A DNA stretch of 64,000 nt, from contig NZ_FTMO01000007.1 in assembly GCF_900156025.1 (NCBI RefSeq), positions 1-64,000 on the forward strand, written 5' to 3'. Both the position numbers and the translations under genes were made by a program. This document shows, piece by piece, positions 49,813 to 59,461 of this stretch (its first letter is position 1; the number at the start of each line of letters is the position of its first letter). Source of the DNA: Allobosea sp. TND4EK4. Lineage in GTDB: Bacteria > Pseudomonadota > Alphaproteobacteria > Rhizobiales > Beijerinckiaceae. The notes beneath the pieces are model-generated. The model saw nothing but the letters and a program-made list of their open reading frames with translations. It searched no databases and had not been told where the DNA came from.

Positions 49813-50451
49813 ATGACCGGCCTGAGCAGACAGTGTTTCATCATCGGAGCCGCCTTCGCCGGCCTCTCGCTCGCGACGGGCTCGGCCTCGGCGCAGGCGA
49901 CGGCCCGCATCGGCCAGCCGGCGCCGGCTTTCCAGGCCGTGGACGCCGAGGGCAGGACCCGCAGCCTCTCGGAATTCGCGGGCAAGACCGTCGTCCTGGA
50001 ATGGACCAACCATGACTGCCCCTATGTGCGGAAGCACTACAACAGCGCGACCATGCAGACCTTGCAGAAGGACATGGCGAAGGATGGCGTCGTCTGGCTT
50101 TCGGTCATCTCATCGCCCCCCGGCGAGCAGGGCCATGTCGAGGCCGCCAAGGCCCGCGAGCTAACGGCACAGCGTAACGCGGCTCCGACAGCCGTGCTGC
50201 TCGACCCCAGGAGCGCGATGGCCCGTGCCTATGGCGCGCAGACGACGCCGCATATGTATGTGATCGATGGCAAGGGCACGCTCGCCTATATGGGCGCCAT
50301 CGACGACAAGCCTTCTGCGGCCGCTTCCAGCCTCGACGGCGCCCGGAGCTATGTGCGGCAGGCGGTCGCGGAGTTGAAGGCGGGAAAGCCCGTGTCGCAG
50401 GCCAGCACGAAGGCCTATGGCTGTGCGGTCAAATACGCGCCGGCAAGCTGA
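49813..50451 (+). CDS. Exported redoxin (AhpC/TSA-type thioredoxin fold)
   Basis: 212-residue periplasmic protein: signal peptide CFIIGAAFAGLSLATGSASA, then a thioredoxin fold starting IGQPAPAFQAVDAEGRTR. The active site is HDCPYVRKHY, with one cysteine instead of CxxC, as in the family of redoxins ending in a conserved CxVKY (here YGCAVKYAP). It lies behind dsbD in the same transcript and probably receives electrons from it. The target is not known. Confidence 0.85.
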   Translation: MTGLSRQCFIIGAAFAGLSLATGSASAQATARIGQPAPAFQAVDAEGRTRSLSEFAGKTVVLEWTNHDCPYVRKHYNSATMQTLQKDMAKDGVVWLSVISSPPGEQGHVEAAKARELTAQRNAAPTAVLLDPRSAMARAYGAQTTPHMYVIDGKGTLAYMGAIDDKPSAAASSLDGARSYVRQAVAELKAGKPVSQASTKAYGCAVKYAPAS

Positions 50452-50507
50452 ACGAAGGCTCATCCGCGGGTTTGGCCCGAGAGGAGCGCCTGGCGCCTCC
50501 GGACCAC

Positions 50508-51710
50508 CTATTGCGAGCGCGGGCCGAGATCCCGCGGGGCAGCGTTGATGGTGACGATCTGGCCGTTGCGCATCTCCAGCACGGCGAGGCCGCGCTCGAC
50601 CTGCCCGTCCGGCCGGAAGCGGAAGACGCCGTCGGCACCGGCAAAGCCCGAGGCATTGGTCAGCACCGCTTCCGAAAAACGCTGCGACCCTTGCGTGCGG
50701 GCGAGCGCCGCCGCCAGCGAGACCGCATCATAGGCCAGCGTCGCGGTCCGGGTCGGCGAGGCGTTGAAGCGCTGCTGGTAGCGGGCGGCGAAGGCGTTGA
50801 ATCCGGCGGTGTCGGGTGAGGCGAACCAGCCGCCGTTCAGCGCGGGAATCTGCGCCATGGCGTTGTCGTTCCAGACGCCGGTGCCCAGCGGCTTGACCTT
50901 GCGCGGGTCGTAGCCCCCCTGCTGCAGCGCCTGGGCGAGCGCCGGCATGGTGTCGGCGCCGGCCGGGACGAACAGCGTATCGGCCTGCCCGAGCGAGGGC
51001 ATCAGCCGCTGCACCGAGGCCTGCATCGCCGCCGGGTCGGCACCGAAACGCTCGATCGCGGCGACGCGGGCGCCACGGGTCGCCACGGCCTGCTGGAAGG
51101 CGGCCTCCACGACCTTGCCATAGGCGGTGTCGGGCACCAGCGCGGCGAAGGATTTCCGGCCCTGCTGGGAAGCGTAGGCGATGATCCGATCGACATCGTT
51201 CTCGGGCGGAAAGGAGAGCAGGTAGACCCCGCGCGCCGCGACATTGGAGTCGCTGGAGAAGGCGATGACCGGGCGGTTCGCGGCACGCGCCACCTGCCCG
51301 ACGGCCTGTACGGAGGGAGCGAAGAGCGGGCCGACGATCAGCTCGGCGCCTTCGGAGATCGCCTGCTGGGCGGCGCTGCGGGCGCCGTCGGCGGTGCCGC
51401 GGTCGTCCTTGACGAGAAGGGTCAGGTCGGCGTTGGGGAATTCCGCCAGCGCCATCTCGGCCGCGTTCTTCAGCGAATGGCCGACCATGCCGCCCTGGCC
51501 TTCGGCGCCGAGCGGCAGGATGAGCCCGACCTTGACCTTGCCGGTGCCAATCGTCTGGCCGGCGGGCGCCGCGGGCCCTGTACCGCCGCTCTCGAAGCCG
51601 GGTACGCCCGAGGTGCCACCGCCGCAGGCGGCCAGCATCAGGCCGAGCGAGGCCGCCAGCAAATGCGCCTTGAAGCGCAGGGTCGGTCCGACATGCCGAT
51701 GGTGCAACAC
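50508..51710 (-). CDS. LpoA-like penicillin-binding protein activator lipoprotein
   Basis: Predicted outer-membrane lipoprotein of 400 residues with lipobox LMLAAC and a periplasmic-binding-protein type 1 fold (VKVGLILPLGAEGQG, GAELIVGPLFAPSV, VIAFSSDS). GTG 51710 is chosen: GGAGA lies six bases upstream and the signal peptide follows. It is divergent from rsmI and yraN, the same neighbourhood as E. coli lpoA (yraL-yraM-yraN), which supports a peptidoglycan-synthase activator. Sequence likeness to branched-chain amino-acid binding proteins leaves a transport alternative, but no transporter genes adjoin. Confidence 0.8.
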   Translation of the reverse strand: MLHHRHVGPTLRFKAHLLAASLGLMLAACGGGTSGVPGFESGGTGPAAPAGQTIGTGKVKVGLILPLGAEGQGGMVGHSLKNAAEMALAEFPNADLTLLVKDDRGTADGARSAAQQAISEGAELIVGPLFAPSVQAVGQVARAANRPVIAFSSDSNVAARGVYLLSFPPENDVDRIIAYASQQGRKSFAALVPDTAYGKVVEAAFQQAVATRGARVAAIERFGADPAAMQASVQRLMPSLGQADTLFVPAGADTMPALAQALQQGGYDPRKVKPLGTGVWNDNAMAQIPALNGGWFASPDTAGFNAFAARYQQRFNASPTRTATLAYDAVSLAAALARTQGSQRFSEAVLTNASGFAGADGVFRFRPDGQVERGLAVLEMRNGQIVTINAAPRDLGPRSQ

Positions 51711-51905
51711 GGGCGTTCTCCACTCGTGGCCGGGGAGCCGATCGGCCCCGCCCGGCATTCCCGGCTCCATCCGGAACCGTCTCCGTCCCCCGCGGGAACG
51801 TCGTGCCAGTGCCGCATGGTATTTTCAAGTTGTTAACTATGGGTTGCGGTCGCCCTGGCCTGCCGCCCCGTGGCGCCGGGCGCGCCGCTGTGGCAGCGTC
51901 GCGCC

Positions 51906-52814
51906 ATGACCGCCGCCACACCGCCCCGCTCGTCCAGCTACACCGCCTTCGGCCTCAAGGCCGAGGCAGAGCCGCTCGCGCCCGGCCTGCACATCGTCGC
52001 GACGCCGATCGGCAATCTGCGCGACATCTCCTTCCGGGCGCTGGCGACACTGGCCGCCGCCGACGCGATCCTGGCCGAGGATACCCGCACCTCGAAGACG
52101 CTGCTGGCGCATTACGGCATCGCGACGCCGCTCTACCCCTATCACGAGCACAATGCCGAGCAGATGCGGCCGAAGGTGCTGGCGAAGCTGCGCGAGGGCG
52201 GCAAGCTCGCCCTGATCTCCGACGCCGGCACGCCGCTCGTCTCGGACCCCGGCTACAAGCTTGTCGCCGAACTGGTGGCCGAAGGGCTGCCGGTGACCGG
52301 CATTCCCGGTCCCTCGGCCGTGCTCGCGGCGCTGGTGCTGGCAGGCCTCCCGACCGACCGTTTCTTCTTCGAGGGCTTCCTGCCGCCGAAATCGGCGGGG
52401 CGGAAGACCCGGCTGACGGAGCTTGCGGTGATTCCCGGCACGCTGGTGTTCTTCGAATCGCCGCGCCGGCTCGCCGAGATGCTGGCCGATGCCGCCGCCG
52501 TGCTCGGCCCCCGCCCTTCGGCGGTGGCGCGCGAGCTGACGAAATTCCATGAAACGGTGCAGCGCGGCACGTTGCCGGAGCTCGCCGCCCACTACGCGGA
52601 CGAGGAGAAGGCGCGCGGCGAGATCGTCGTGATCATCGGCCCGCCCGGCGCGGAGGGACTTCTGCCGGCCGGCGACCTCATCGACGCGCGCTTGCGCGAA
52701 GCGCTGGCGAAGGTCTCGCTCAAGGAAGCGGTGGCGCAGGTCGCGGCCGAGACCGGGCAGCCGCGCCGCAAGGTCTATGCGCGGGCGCTCGAACTGACCC
52801 GCGACGAGCCGTGA
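51906..52814 (+). CDS. rsmI: 16S rRNA (cytidine(1402)-2'-O)-methyltransferase
   Basis: SAM-dependent enzyme that 2'-O-methylates C1402 of 16S rRNA in the decoding centre, 302 residues. Tetrapyrrole-methylase fold motifs: IVATPIGNLRDISFRAL, EDTRTSKTLLAHY, LISDAGTPLVSDPGYKL and GIPGPSAVLAAL. ATG 51906 starts shortly before the fold; an upstream ATG at 51870 gives only an odd extension. Its stop overlaps yraN (GTGA). Confidence 0.95.
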   Translation: MTAATPPRSSSYTAFGLKAEAEPLAPGLHIVATPIGNLRDISFRALATLAAADAILAEDTRTSKTLLAHYGIATPLYPYHEHNAEQMRPKVLAKLREGGKLALISDAGTPLVSDPGYKLVAELVAEGLPVTGIPGPSAVLAALVLAGLPTDRFFFEGFLPPKSAGRKTRLTELAVIPGTLVFFESPRRLAEMLADAAAVLGPRPSAVARELTKFHETVQRGTLPELAAHYADEEKARGEIVVIIGPPGAEGLLPAGDLIDARLREALAKVSLKEAVAQVAAETGQPRRKVYARALELTRDEP

Positions 52815-53206
52815 GCGGGCCGGCGTCGGGCCCGGAGCTGCGCCGCCGCAGGGCCAGGCGCTCCGGCCTGACCGGGCGGCGCGCGGAATGGCTCGCGATC
52901 CTCTGGCTGTCCGCCAAGGGCTACCGGCTGCTGGAGCGCCGCTTCGGCGGCAAGGGCGGCGAGATCGATCTCGTGATGAAGCGCGGGCGCACCATCGTCT
53001 TCGTCGAGGTCAAGGCGCGCGGCCGGCTGGAGGACGCGCTCGGCGCGGTGACGGCCGAAAAGCGACGGCTGGTCGAGCGGCGCGTCCGGCAATGGCTGGC
53101 GCTCAACCCCTGGGCCGAGGGCTGCGACCTGCGCGCCGATGCGGTGTTCCTCGCGCCCTGGCGCCGGCCGCGCCATGTGCCCGCCGCCTTCGGCCTTGTC
53201 CTCTGA
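52811..53206 (+). CDS. YraN family (UPF0102) putative endonuclease
   Basis: 131-residue nuclease-fold protein of the UPF0102 family. The PD-(D/E)xK-like signature is GKGGEIDLVMKRG, then IVFVEVKARG. It starts at GTG 52811 overlapping the rsmI stop by four bases, the normal genomic partner. Biochemical role is not established for the family; a Holliday-junction-resolvase-like fold is known. Confidence 0.9.
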   Translation: MSGPASGPELRRRRARRSGLTGRRAEWLAILWLSAKGYRLLERRFGGKGGEIDLVMKRGRTIVFVEVKARGRLEDALGAVTAEKRRLVERRVRQWLALNPWAEGCDLRADAVFLAPWRRPRHVPAAFGLVL

Positions 53207-53277
53207 CGCAGGGCGACCCACTTGCGGTTTTCGCACCGCCGGGCCGATAAGAACCGGCCGCAACAGGAAGCCTGCCG

Positions 53278-54219
53278 ATGACCCTTTCCGTCGCCATTCA
53301 GATGGACCCGATCGAGCGCATCCGGATCGCCGGCGATACCGGCTTCGCGCTGATGCTGGAGGCGCAGGCGCGCGGGCACAGGCTCTTCACCTACACCCCC
53401 GAGAGGCTTTCCCTGCGGGACGGCACGGTGACGGCGCGGATGCGCCCGGTCACGGTGCGCGATGTCGAGGGCGACCATTTCACGTTTGGCGGCGAGGAGA
53501 AGGTCGATCTCTCGACGCTCGACGTCGTGCTGCTGCGGCAGGACCCGCCCTTCGACATGGCCTATGTCACGACCACCCACATGCTGGAGCGCATTCATCC
53601 GAAGACGCTGGTCGTCAACAATCCGGCCGAGGTGCGCAACGCGCCCGAGAAGATCTTCGTCACGCATTTCCCGGAGCTGATGCCGCCGACGCTGATCACG
53701 CGCGACCGGGCCGAGATCGAGGCCTTCCGTGACGAGTTCGGCGAGATCGTCATGAAGCCGCTCTACGGCCATGGCGGTGCGACCGTGTTCAAGACCGGCA
53801 AGGGCGACCCGAATTTCGGCTCGCTCTTCGACCTGTTCAGCAACCTCTTCCGCGAGCCCTGGGTGGTGCAGGGCTTCATCAAGGAAGTCTCCGAAGGCGA
53901 CAAGCGCATCATCCTGATCGACGGCAAGGCGGCCGGCGCGGTCAACCGCGTGCCGGCCGAGGGGGATTTGCGCGCCAACATGGTTCGCGGCGGCGCGGCC
54001 CGGCCGACCGACCTGTCGAAGAAAGAACTCGAAATCTGCGAGGCGATCGGCCCCGAGCTCAGCCGGCGCGGCCTGCTCCTGGTCGGCATCGACGTGATCC
54101 ATGGCAAGCTGACCGAGATCAACGTCACGGCGCCCACCGGCGTGCGTGCTATCAAGAAGCTCGGCGGCCCGGATCTCGCGGCGCAGCTCTTCGACGTGAT
54201 CGAGGCGAAGCGCAGCTAG
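53278..54219 (+). CDS. gshB: Glutathione synthase
   Basis: ATP-grasp ligase joining gamma-glutamylcysteine and glycine, 313 residues. Recognised from [17 protein letters not shown] at the N-terminus, [31 protein letters not shown] with the ATP-binding lysine, and the C-terminal [18 protein letters not shown]. Length and motifs are normal. It follows yraN after 71 bases and overlaps the end of the minus-strand phosphatase gene by four bases. Confidence 0.96.
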   Translation: MTLSVAIQMDPIERIRIAGDTGFALMLEAQARGHRLFTYTPERLSLRDGTVTARMRPVTVRDVEGDHFTFGGEEKVDLSTLDVVLLRQDPPFDMAYVTTTHMLERIHPKTLVVNNPAEVRNAPEKIFVTHFPELMPPTLITRDRAEIEAFRDEFGEIVMKPLYGHGGATVFKTGKGDPNFGSLFDLFSNLFREPWVVQGFIKEVSEGDKRIILIDGKAAGAVNRVPAEGDLRANMVRGGAARPTDLSKKELEICEAIGPELSRRGLLLVGIDVIHGKLTEINVTAPTGVRAIKKLGGPDLAAQLFDVIEAKRS

Positions 54220-54803
54220 TCTGCGCTCGGCCAATCCTCGATATCCGTCCAGGGAGAGAGCGCGGCGAAAGGCGGCGCGCTCAGCAGCATGCAGCAGCCC
54301 CCGCGCGGGTTGCCGGGGCGGCTCTCCGCACCGATCGGGACGCCCTCCAGCCTGGCGCGCAGCAGCCGGCCGACACCACCATGCGAGACGACCAGCTGCA
54401 GCCCCGTGTCGGCACGCGCCGCGACGGCCTGGATCGCGGCGACGATCCGATCCTGCTCGGCAGCCGCCGTTGCCCAGCCACGCACGCTCTGCGTCGGATG
54501 GGCGAAGAAGGCCTCCGCGACTTGGCTGAATTCGGGCTCGGGGATGTAGCCGGTGGCCGTGCGGTCGTTCTCGCCCAGCGCGGCCAGGACATGGTGCGGA
54601 ATTGCCAGCCGGGCGGCGAGGATCTCGGCGCCGTCCATCGCCTTGCGCTCGTCGCTCGACCAGACGGCCGAGATCGCGGCCCCGACGAGCTTGCCCGCCA
54701 GCAGTTCCATGCGCTCGCGGCCGCGCGATGACAGCGGCCATTGCGGAACGGGGACGAGCGGATCAATCACCACTTCGGGATGCGTGACGAAGAGAGCGCG
54801 CAT
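54216..54803 (-). CDS. Histidine phosphatase superfamily protein with altered RHG motif
   Basis: 195-residue phosphoglycerate-mutase-like protein. The catalytic N-terminal RHGE is replaced by THPE (Thr7, His8, Pro9, Glu10): the phospho-accepting His remains but the phosphate-binding Arg and the Gly are lost. SSDERKA with Arg53, GENDR and a second His141 in VVSHGG are kept. A distinct branch rather than decay is likely because the rest is intact. Substrate unknown. It lies 13 bases downstream of the moeB-like gene and may share its transcript. Confidence 0.8.
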   Translation of the reverse strand: MRALFVTHPEVVIDPLVPVPQWPLSSRGRERMELLAGKLVGAAISAVWSSDERKAMDGAEILAARLAIPHHVLAALGENDRTATGYIPEPEFSQVAEAFFAHPTQSVRGWATAAAEQDRIVAAIQAVAARADTGLQLVVSHGGVGRLLRARLEGVPIGAESRPGNPRGGCCMLLSAPPFAALSPWTDIEDWPSAD

Positions 54804-54816
54804 GCTTGGAAGCCTT

Positions 54817-55605
54817 TCAGGCGGGGCCGGTCGCAGCGTTGCCGTTCAACGGGTTTTCTTCATCCCAGCCGTAGCGCAGCGTCTCGAAGCGCATCGTCAG
54901 CGCATCGACCAGCAGCAGCCTGCCGACCAGCGGCTCGCCGAAGCCGGTCACCGCACGAACGACCTCCAGCGCCATCAGCGAGCCGATGACGCCCGGCAGC
55001 GCGCCGAGCACACCGGCCTCGGCGCAGGTGGGGATCGAGCCGGGTGGCGGCGCATCGGGAAAGAGACAGCGCCAGGTCGGGTTCGGGCGGCCATCCACCC
55101 CGCTTTCATGGGCGCGGATGGTGGTCAGCGAGCCGTCGAAACGGCCGAGCGCGCCCATCACCACCGGTTTCCGTTCATGGAAGCAGGCATCCGAGACGGC
55201 GTAGCGCGTGGCGAAATTGTCGGAGCCCTCGGCCACCACGTCGTAGAAGGCGATCATCGCCCGTGCATTGTGCGGGTCGATGCGGGTGACGTGCTCCTCG
55301 ACCACGACGTTCGGATTGAGCCGGCGGATGAAGCCGGCAGCGGCGACCGCCTTGTGGGCGCCGATATCGGCCGTGGTGAAGATCGTCTGCCGCTGGAGGT
55401 TGGAGAGCGAGACGCTGTCGTCGTCGACGATGCCGATCTTGCCGATGCCGGCCGCCGCCAGATACTGGATCAGAGGGGCGCCCAGCCCGCCTGCGCCGAC
55501 CACCAGCACGCGGGCGTTCTTCAGCCTCTGCTGCCCCGGCCCGCCGATCTCGGGCAGGACGATGTGGCGGGCATAGCGCTCGATCTCGTCGTCGTTCAGG
55601 CTCAT
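54817..55605 (-). CDS. moeB: MoeB/ThiF family sulfur-carrier adenylyltransferase
   Basis: E1-like enzyme of 262 residues that adenylates the C-terminus of a ubiquitin-like sulfur carrier (MoaD or ThiS) for molybdopterin or thiamine synthesis. N-terminal RYARHIVLPEIGGPGQQRL, the nucleotide loop VVGAGGLGAPLIQYLAAAG, then DDDSVSLSNLQRQ and EGSDNFATRY, are typical. The usual zinc CxxC pairs are not visible, as in some ThiF/HesA members. ATG 55605 is used; no other cofactor gene adjoins, so the exact pathway is open. Confidence 0.85.
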   Translation of the reverse strand: MSLNDDEIERYARHIVLPEIGGPGQQRLKNARVLVVGAGGLGAPLIQYLAAAGIGKIGIVDDDSVSLSNLQRQTIFTTADIGAHKAVAAAGFIRRLNPNVVVEEHVTRIDPHNARAMIAFYDVVAEGSDNFATRYAVSDACFHERKPVVMGALGRFDGSLTTIRAHESGVDGRPNPTWRCLFPDAPPPGSIPTCAEAGVLGALPGVIGSLMALEVVRAVTGFGEPLVGRLLLVDALTMRFETLRYGWDEENPLNGNAATGPA

Positions 55606-55739
55606 GCCTTGTTTTAGGCCCGCGACCGGGGACGGGCAATCGGCGCGCTTCGCCGGCTTGGCCACGCCGCGCGCCCGTGCCATCGTAAGGCATCGAGGGG
55701 CCGGGAAACGGCGCCCGCTTCAACAGGGGATTCCAACCG

Positions 55740-56741
55740 ATGCGTCTGGCTTCTTTCGCGGCGGCGCTCGCCGGCGTTGCACTCTCGGCGATGACGGCCC
55801 TGGCGCAGCAGGCGATCAAGCCGGCTGTCGTCTACGACAAGGGCGGAAAGTTCGACAAATCCTTCAACGAGGGCGTCTTCATCGGCGCCGAGAAGTTCAA
55901 GAAGGAAACCGGGGTCGATTTCCGCGACTTCGAGCCGACCAACGACGCCCAGATCGAGCAGGCGCTGCGGCGCTTCGCGCGCGACGGGCACTCGCCGATC
56001 ATCGCGGTCGGCTTCAGCCAGGCGACCCCGCTGCAGAAGGTCGCGGCCGAGTTCCCCGGCCTGAAATTCACGATCATCGACATGGTGGTCGATCTGCCGA
56101 ATGTGCAGTCCATCGTGTTCAAGGAGCAGGAGGGCTCCTATCTCGTCGGGCTGCTGGGGGCGATGGCCTCGAAGAGCAACAAGCTCGGCTTCGTCGGCGG
56201 CATGGACATCCCGCTCATCCGGAAATTCGCCTGCGGCTATGTGCAGGGCATCAAGGCCGCCAAGCCCGATGCCGAAATCTTCCAGAACATGACGGGCTCG
56301 ACCCCGGCGGCCTGGGCCGACCCGGTCAAGGGCGGCGAGCTCGCCAAGTCGCAGATCGACCGCGGCGCCGACGTCGTCTACCACGCGGCGGGCGCCACCG
56401 GCATCGGCGTGCTGCGCGCCGTGGCCGACGCGGGAAAGCTCGGCATCGGCGTCGACTCCAACCAGAATGCCCTGCATCCCGGCAAGATCCTCACCTCGAT
56501 GCTGAAGCGCGTCGATACCGCCGCCTACGCCTCCTTCATGGCCGCGCGCAATGGCTCCTGGAAGCCGGGCCTCTCCGTGCTCGGCCTGAAAGAAGGCGGC
56601 ATCGACTGGGCGCTCGATGACAACAACAAGGCGCTGATCACGCCCGAGATGAAGGCCGCAGCCGACAAGGCGAAGACCGACATCATCGCCGGCACCGTCC
56701 AGGTCCATGACTACATGTCCGACCAGAAATGCACGATGTGA
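55740..56741 (+). CDS. BMP-family nucleoside ABC transporter substrate-binding protein
   Basis: Periplasmic purine/nucleoside-binding protein of 333 residues. A signal peptide (RLASFAAALAGVALSAMTAL) precedes the Bmp fold: VVYDKGGKFDKSFNEG, IIAVGFSQATPLQKV, GSYLVGLLGAMAS, YHAAGATGIGVL. First gene of the nucleoside operon that also encodes the cognate ATPase, two permeases and four nucleoside-degrading enzymes, which makes nucleosides the likely ligand. Confidence 0.92.
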   Translation: MRLASFAAALAGVALSAMTALAQQAIKPAVVYDKGGKFDKSFNEGVFIGAEKFKKETGVDFRDFEPTNDAQIEQALRRFARDGHSPIIAVGFSQATPLQKVAAEFPGLKFTIIDMVVDLPNVQSIVFKEQEGSYLVGLLGAMASKSNKLGFVGGMDIPLIRKFACGYVQGIKAAKPDAEIFQNMTGSTPAAWADPVKGGELAKSQIDRGADVVYHAAGATGIGVLRAVADAGKLGIGVDSNQNALHPGKILTSMLKRVDTAAYASFMAARNGSWKPGLSVLGLKEGGIDWALDDNNKALITPEMKAAADKAKTDIIAGTVQVHDYMSDQKCTM

Positions 56742-56763
56742 GCGTCGAACGGGCCAAACTGAC

Positions 56764-57501
56764 GTGAAGATCACGGTTCTGGGTTCCGGCGACGCCTTCG
56801 GCTCGGGCGGGCGGTTCAACACATGCCTGCATGTCGAGGCGGGCGGGGCGGCGATCCTGCTGGATTGCGGCTCGTCCAGCATGACCGCGCTGAACCGTGC
56901 CGGCGTCGACCGCAACGGGCTGTCGGCCGTGCTCTTCACGCATTTCCACGCCGATCATTTCGGGGCGCTGCCGGCCTTCCTGCTCGACGCCCAATTGGTC
57001 TCGCGCCGGAAGGACCCGCTGACCATCGCCGGGCCGCGGGGCATCGCGCAGCGGACGGCCACCCTGCTGGAGGCGCATTTCCCCGGCGCTTCCTCGATGA
57101 GCTGGCGCTTCCCCCTCAGCTTCGTCGAGATAGCGCCGGACCGGCCGGGCAACGTCGCCGGCCTCGCGGTCGAAGCCTTCCCGATGGATCACGACGAGCG
57201 CGCCGGCCCATGCCAGGGCTATCGCCTCGCGCATGGCGGCAAGATCTTCGCCTATTCGGGCGATACCTGCTGGACGGAGGGCCTCGTGCCTTTGGCTGCC
57301 GGGGCCGATGTGCTGCTGCTCGAATGCTGCACCTTCGAGCAGAGGCTCCCCGGCCATCTCGACTACCGGACGGTCATCGAGAAGCGCCCGCAGCTTTCAG
57401 CCTCGCGCATCATCCTGACCCATATGGGCGATTCGATGCTGCAGGCGGCCGAACCGCTGGCGCTGGAGCGGGCGCATGACGGGCTGGTGATCCTGCCATG
57501 A
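56764..57501 (+). CDS. MBL-fold metal-dependent hydrolase
   Basis: 245-residue metallo-beta-lactamase-fold protein, RNase Z-like group. The metal site is THFHADH near residue 60 with later SGDTCW and ILTHMGD. GTG 56764 is chosen since the fold starts at once (KITVLGSGDAFGSGGRFNTC). It lies 22 bases after the binding-protein gene, and its stop overlaps the ATPase start (ATGA), so it belongs to the operon. A phosphodiesterase acting on a nucleotide-like or tRNA-like substrate is possible; unproven. Confidence 0.88.
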   Translation: MKITVLGSGDAFGSGGRFNTCLHVEAGGAAILLDCGSSSMTALNRAGVDRNGLSAVLFTHFHADHFGALPAFLLDAQLVSRRKDPLTIAGPRGIAQRTATLLEAHFPGASSMSWRFPLSFVEIAPDRPGNVAGLAVEAFPMDHDERAGPCQGYRLAHGGKIFAYSGDTCWTEGLVPLAAGADVLLLECCTFEQRLPGHLDYRTVIEKRPQLSASRIILTHMGDSMLQAAEPLALERAHDGLVILP

Positions 57502-59036
57502 CCGCGGCCGGCGGCGCGCCCGCGATCGAACTCGCCGGCATCTCGAAGCGCTTCGGCACCGTCGCCGCGAACAAGGACGTCTCGCTTGCGGCGGCGGCCG
57601 GCTCGATCCACGGCCTCGTCGGCGAGAACGGCGCCGGCAAGTCGACGCTGATGTCGATCCTCTACGGCTTCTACGAGGCCGATTCCGGCGACATCCGGAT
57701 CAAGGGATCGCCGGTCCGCATCCGCTCCTCATCCGACGCGATCGCGGCCGGGATCGGCATGGTCCACCAGCACTTCATGCTGGTGGAGACGCTGAGCGTG
57801 GTCGAGAACGTGGTGCTGGGCGCCGAAGACGGACCGTTCCTGAAGGCAGGCCTCGCCAAGGCGCGCGCGGAACTGGCGCAGCTCTCGACGGAATACGGGC
57901 TCTCGATCGATCCCGAAGCGCGCGTCGGCGATCTTTCCGTCGGCCTCCAGCAGCGCGTCGAGATCCTGAAGGCGCTGTATCGCGGGGCGCAGATCCTGAT
58001 CCTCGACGAGCCGACGGCCGTGCTCACGCCGCCGGAAGCCGACCAGCTTTTCGTGCTGCTGCGAGCCCTGCGCGACCAGGGCAAGACAGTGATCCTGATC
58101 ACCCACAAGCTGCGCGAGATCATGGACGTGACCGACAAGGTCTCGGTGATGCGACGCGGCGAGATGGTGGCGCATCTCGTCACCGCCGAAACCTCGCCCG
58201 CCGCCCTGGCGGAAGCCATGGTCGGAAGGCGCGTGCTGCTGCGCGTTGAGAAGGAACCACGCCAGCGCGGCGCGCCGGTGCTGGAGGCGGCCGGCCTCTC
58301 CTGCCGCGACGCCCGCGGCGCCGAAGTGCTGCGGGATGTCGGGCTGACGCTGCATGCAGGCGAAATCGTCGGCATCGCCGGCGTCGCCGGCAACGGCCAG
58401 AGCGAATTGCTGGAGGTGCTGGCCGGGCTGATCCAGCCCTCGCGCGGCGTCATCCGGCTCGGGGGCGAGATCCTGTCGGCGGCCGAGCGCCATCCCGCCG
58501 CCTTGCGCCGACGCGGGCTGATGCACATCCCGGAAGATCGGCATCGCAGCGGCCTCGTCACTGCCTTCAGCGCGGCGGAGAACGCGATCCTCGGCTATCA
58601 GGACGACCCCGCCTACGGCGCCGGCCCGCTGCTCTCGCCGCGCCGGATCGCGGCGCAGGCGCGGCAAGCCTTCACCGCCTATGACGTGCGCCCGCCCGAC
58701 CCTGCCCTCAAGACGGCGAAGTTCTCCGGCGGCAACCAGCAGAAGATCGTGCTCGCCCGCGAGATCGAGCGGCAGCCCAAGGTGCTGCTGGTCGGCCAGC
58801 CGACCCGCGGCGTCGATATCGGCGCGATCGAGTTCATCCACCGCCGGCTGATCGCGCTGCGCGATGCGGGCGTCGCGATCCTGCTCGTCTCGGTCGAGCT
58901 CGAGGAGGTGATGGCGCTCTCCGACCGCATCCTCGCCATGTGCGGCGGGCGGATCACCGGAGAACGGGCCGCACAGGCGACGGACGAGCGCGAGCTCGGC
59001 CTGCTGATGGCGGGCGTGACGGACGAGGCGGCGTGA
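57498..59036 (+). CDS. Nucleoside ABC transporter ATP-binding protein (two ABC domains)
   Basis: 512-residue double ABC ATPase of the sugar/nucleoside (CUT2-like, YufO/NupO) type. First site GENGAGKSTLMSILYGFY and ILDEPTAVLTPPE are complete. The second has GVAGNGQSELLEVLAG in place of a Walker A and FSGGNQQKIVLAREI, the usual degenerate second half in this family. It works with the two permeases and binding protein of the operon. Confidence 0.93.
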   Translation: MTAAGGAPAIELAGISKRFGTVAANKDVSLAAAAGSIHGLVGENGAGKSTLMSILYGFYEADSGDIRIKGSPVRIRSSSDAIAAGIGMVHQHFMLVETLSVVENVVLGAEDGPFLKAGLAKARAELAQLSTEYGLSIDPEARVGDLSVGLQQRVEILKALYRGAQILILDEPTAVLTPPEADQLFVLLRALRDQGKTVILITHKLREIMDVTDKVSVMRRGEMVAHLVTAETSPAALAEAMVGRRVLLRVEKEPRQRGAPVLEAAGLSCRDARGAEVLRDVGLTLHAGEIVGIAGVAGNGQSELLEVLAGLIQPSRGVIRLGGEILSAAERHPAALRRRGLMHIPEDRHRSGLVTAFSAAENAILGYQDDPAYGAGPLLSPRRIAAQARQAFTAYDVRPPDPALKTAKFSGGNQQKIVLAREIERQPKVLLVGQPTRGVDIGAIEFIHRRLIALRDAGVAILLVSVELEEVMALSDRILAMCGGRITGERAAQATDERELGLLMAGVTDEAA

Positions 59037-59461
59037 TGGAACAGAGGCTGACACTGGTGACGCTGGGCGTCGGCGACCTGGAGCGCTCGCGCCGCTTCTA
59101 TGCCGCGCTGGGCTGGCGCGAGATCGAACCGCGGCAGTCGACCGTGGCCTTCTTCCAGCTCAACGGCATCGGGCTGTCGCTGTTTCCGCGGGACCAGCTG
59201 GCGAAGGATGCGCAGGTAGCGGCCGGGCCGATTGGCTTTTCCGGAATCACCCTCGCGCACAACCTTCGCAGCGAAGACGCCGTCGATGACCTGTTCGCGG
59301 AGATGATCGCGGCCGGAGCGACCTCGGTGAAGGCACCGCAAAAAGTGTTCTGGGGTGGCTATTCCAGCTATGTCGCCGATCCGGACGGCCATCTGTGGGA
59401 GCTGGCGCACAACCCCTTCTTCCCGCTGGACCCTGCCGGAAACGTCACGCTGACCGGATGA
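59036..59461 (+). CDS. VOC family (glyoxalase-like) protein
   Basis: 141-residue vicinal-oxygen-chelate protein: VTLGVGDLERSRRFYAALGW at the start and YVADPDGHLWELAHNPFF at the end, with FGGYSSY-like WGGYSSY between. The ATG at 59036 shares one base with the ATPase stop (TGATG), and its own stop overlaps the next permease (ATGA), so it is firmly inside the transporter operon. Substrate unknown; His/Glu metal ligands appear only partly conserved. Confidence 0.88.
   Translation: MEQRLTLVTLGVGDLERSRRFYAALGWREIEPRQSTVAFFQLNGIGLSLFPRDQLAKDAQVAAGPIGFSGITLAHNLRSEDAVDDLFAEMIAAGATSVKAPQKVFWGGYSSYVADPDGHLWELAHNPFFPLDPAGNVTLTG

Noticed and set aside
51806-51850. GGAAC sequences before rsmI as stress promoters
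   Set aside because: No CGTT or GTT at 16-18 bp from either GGAAC copy in the direction of rsmI.
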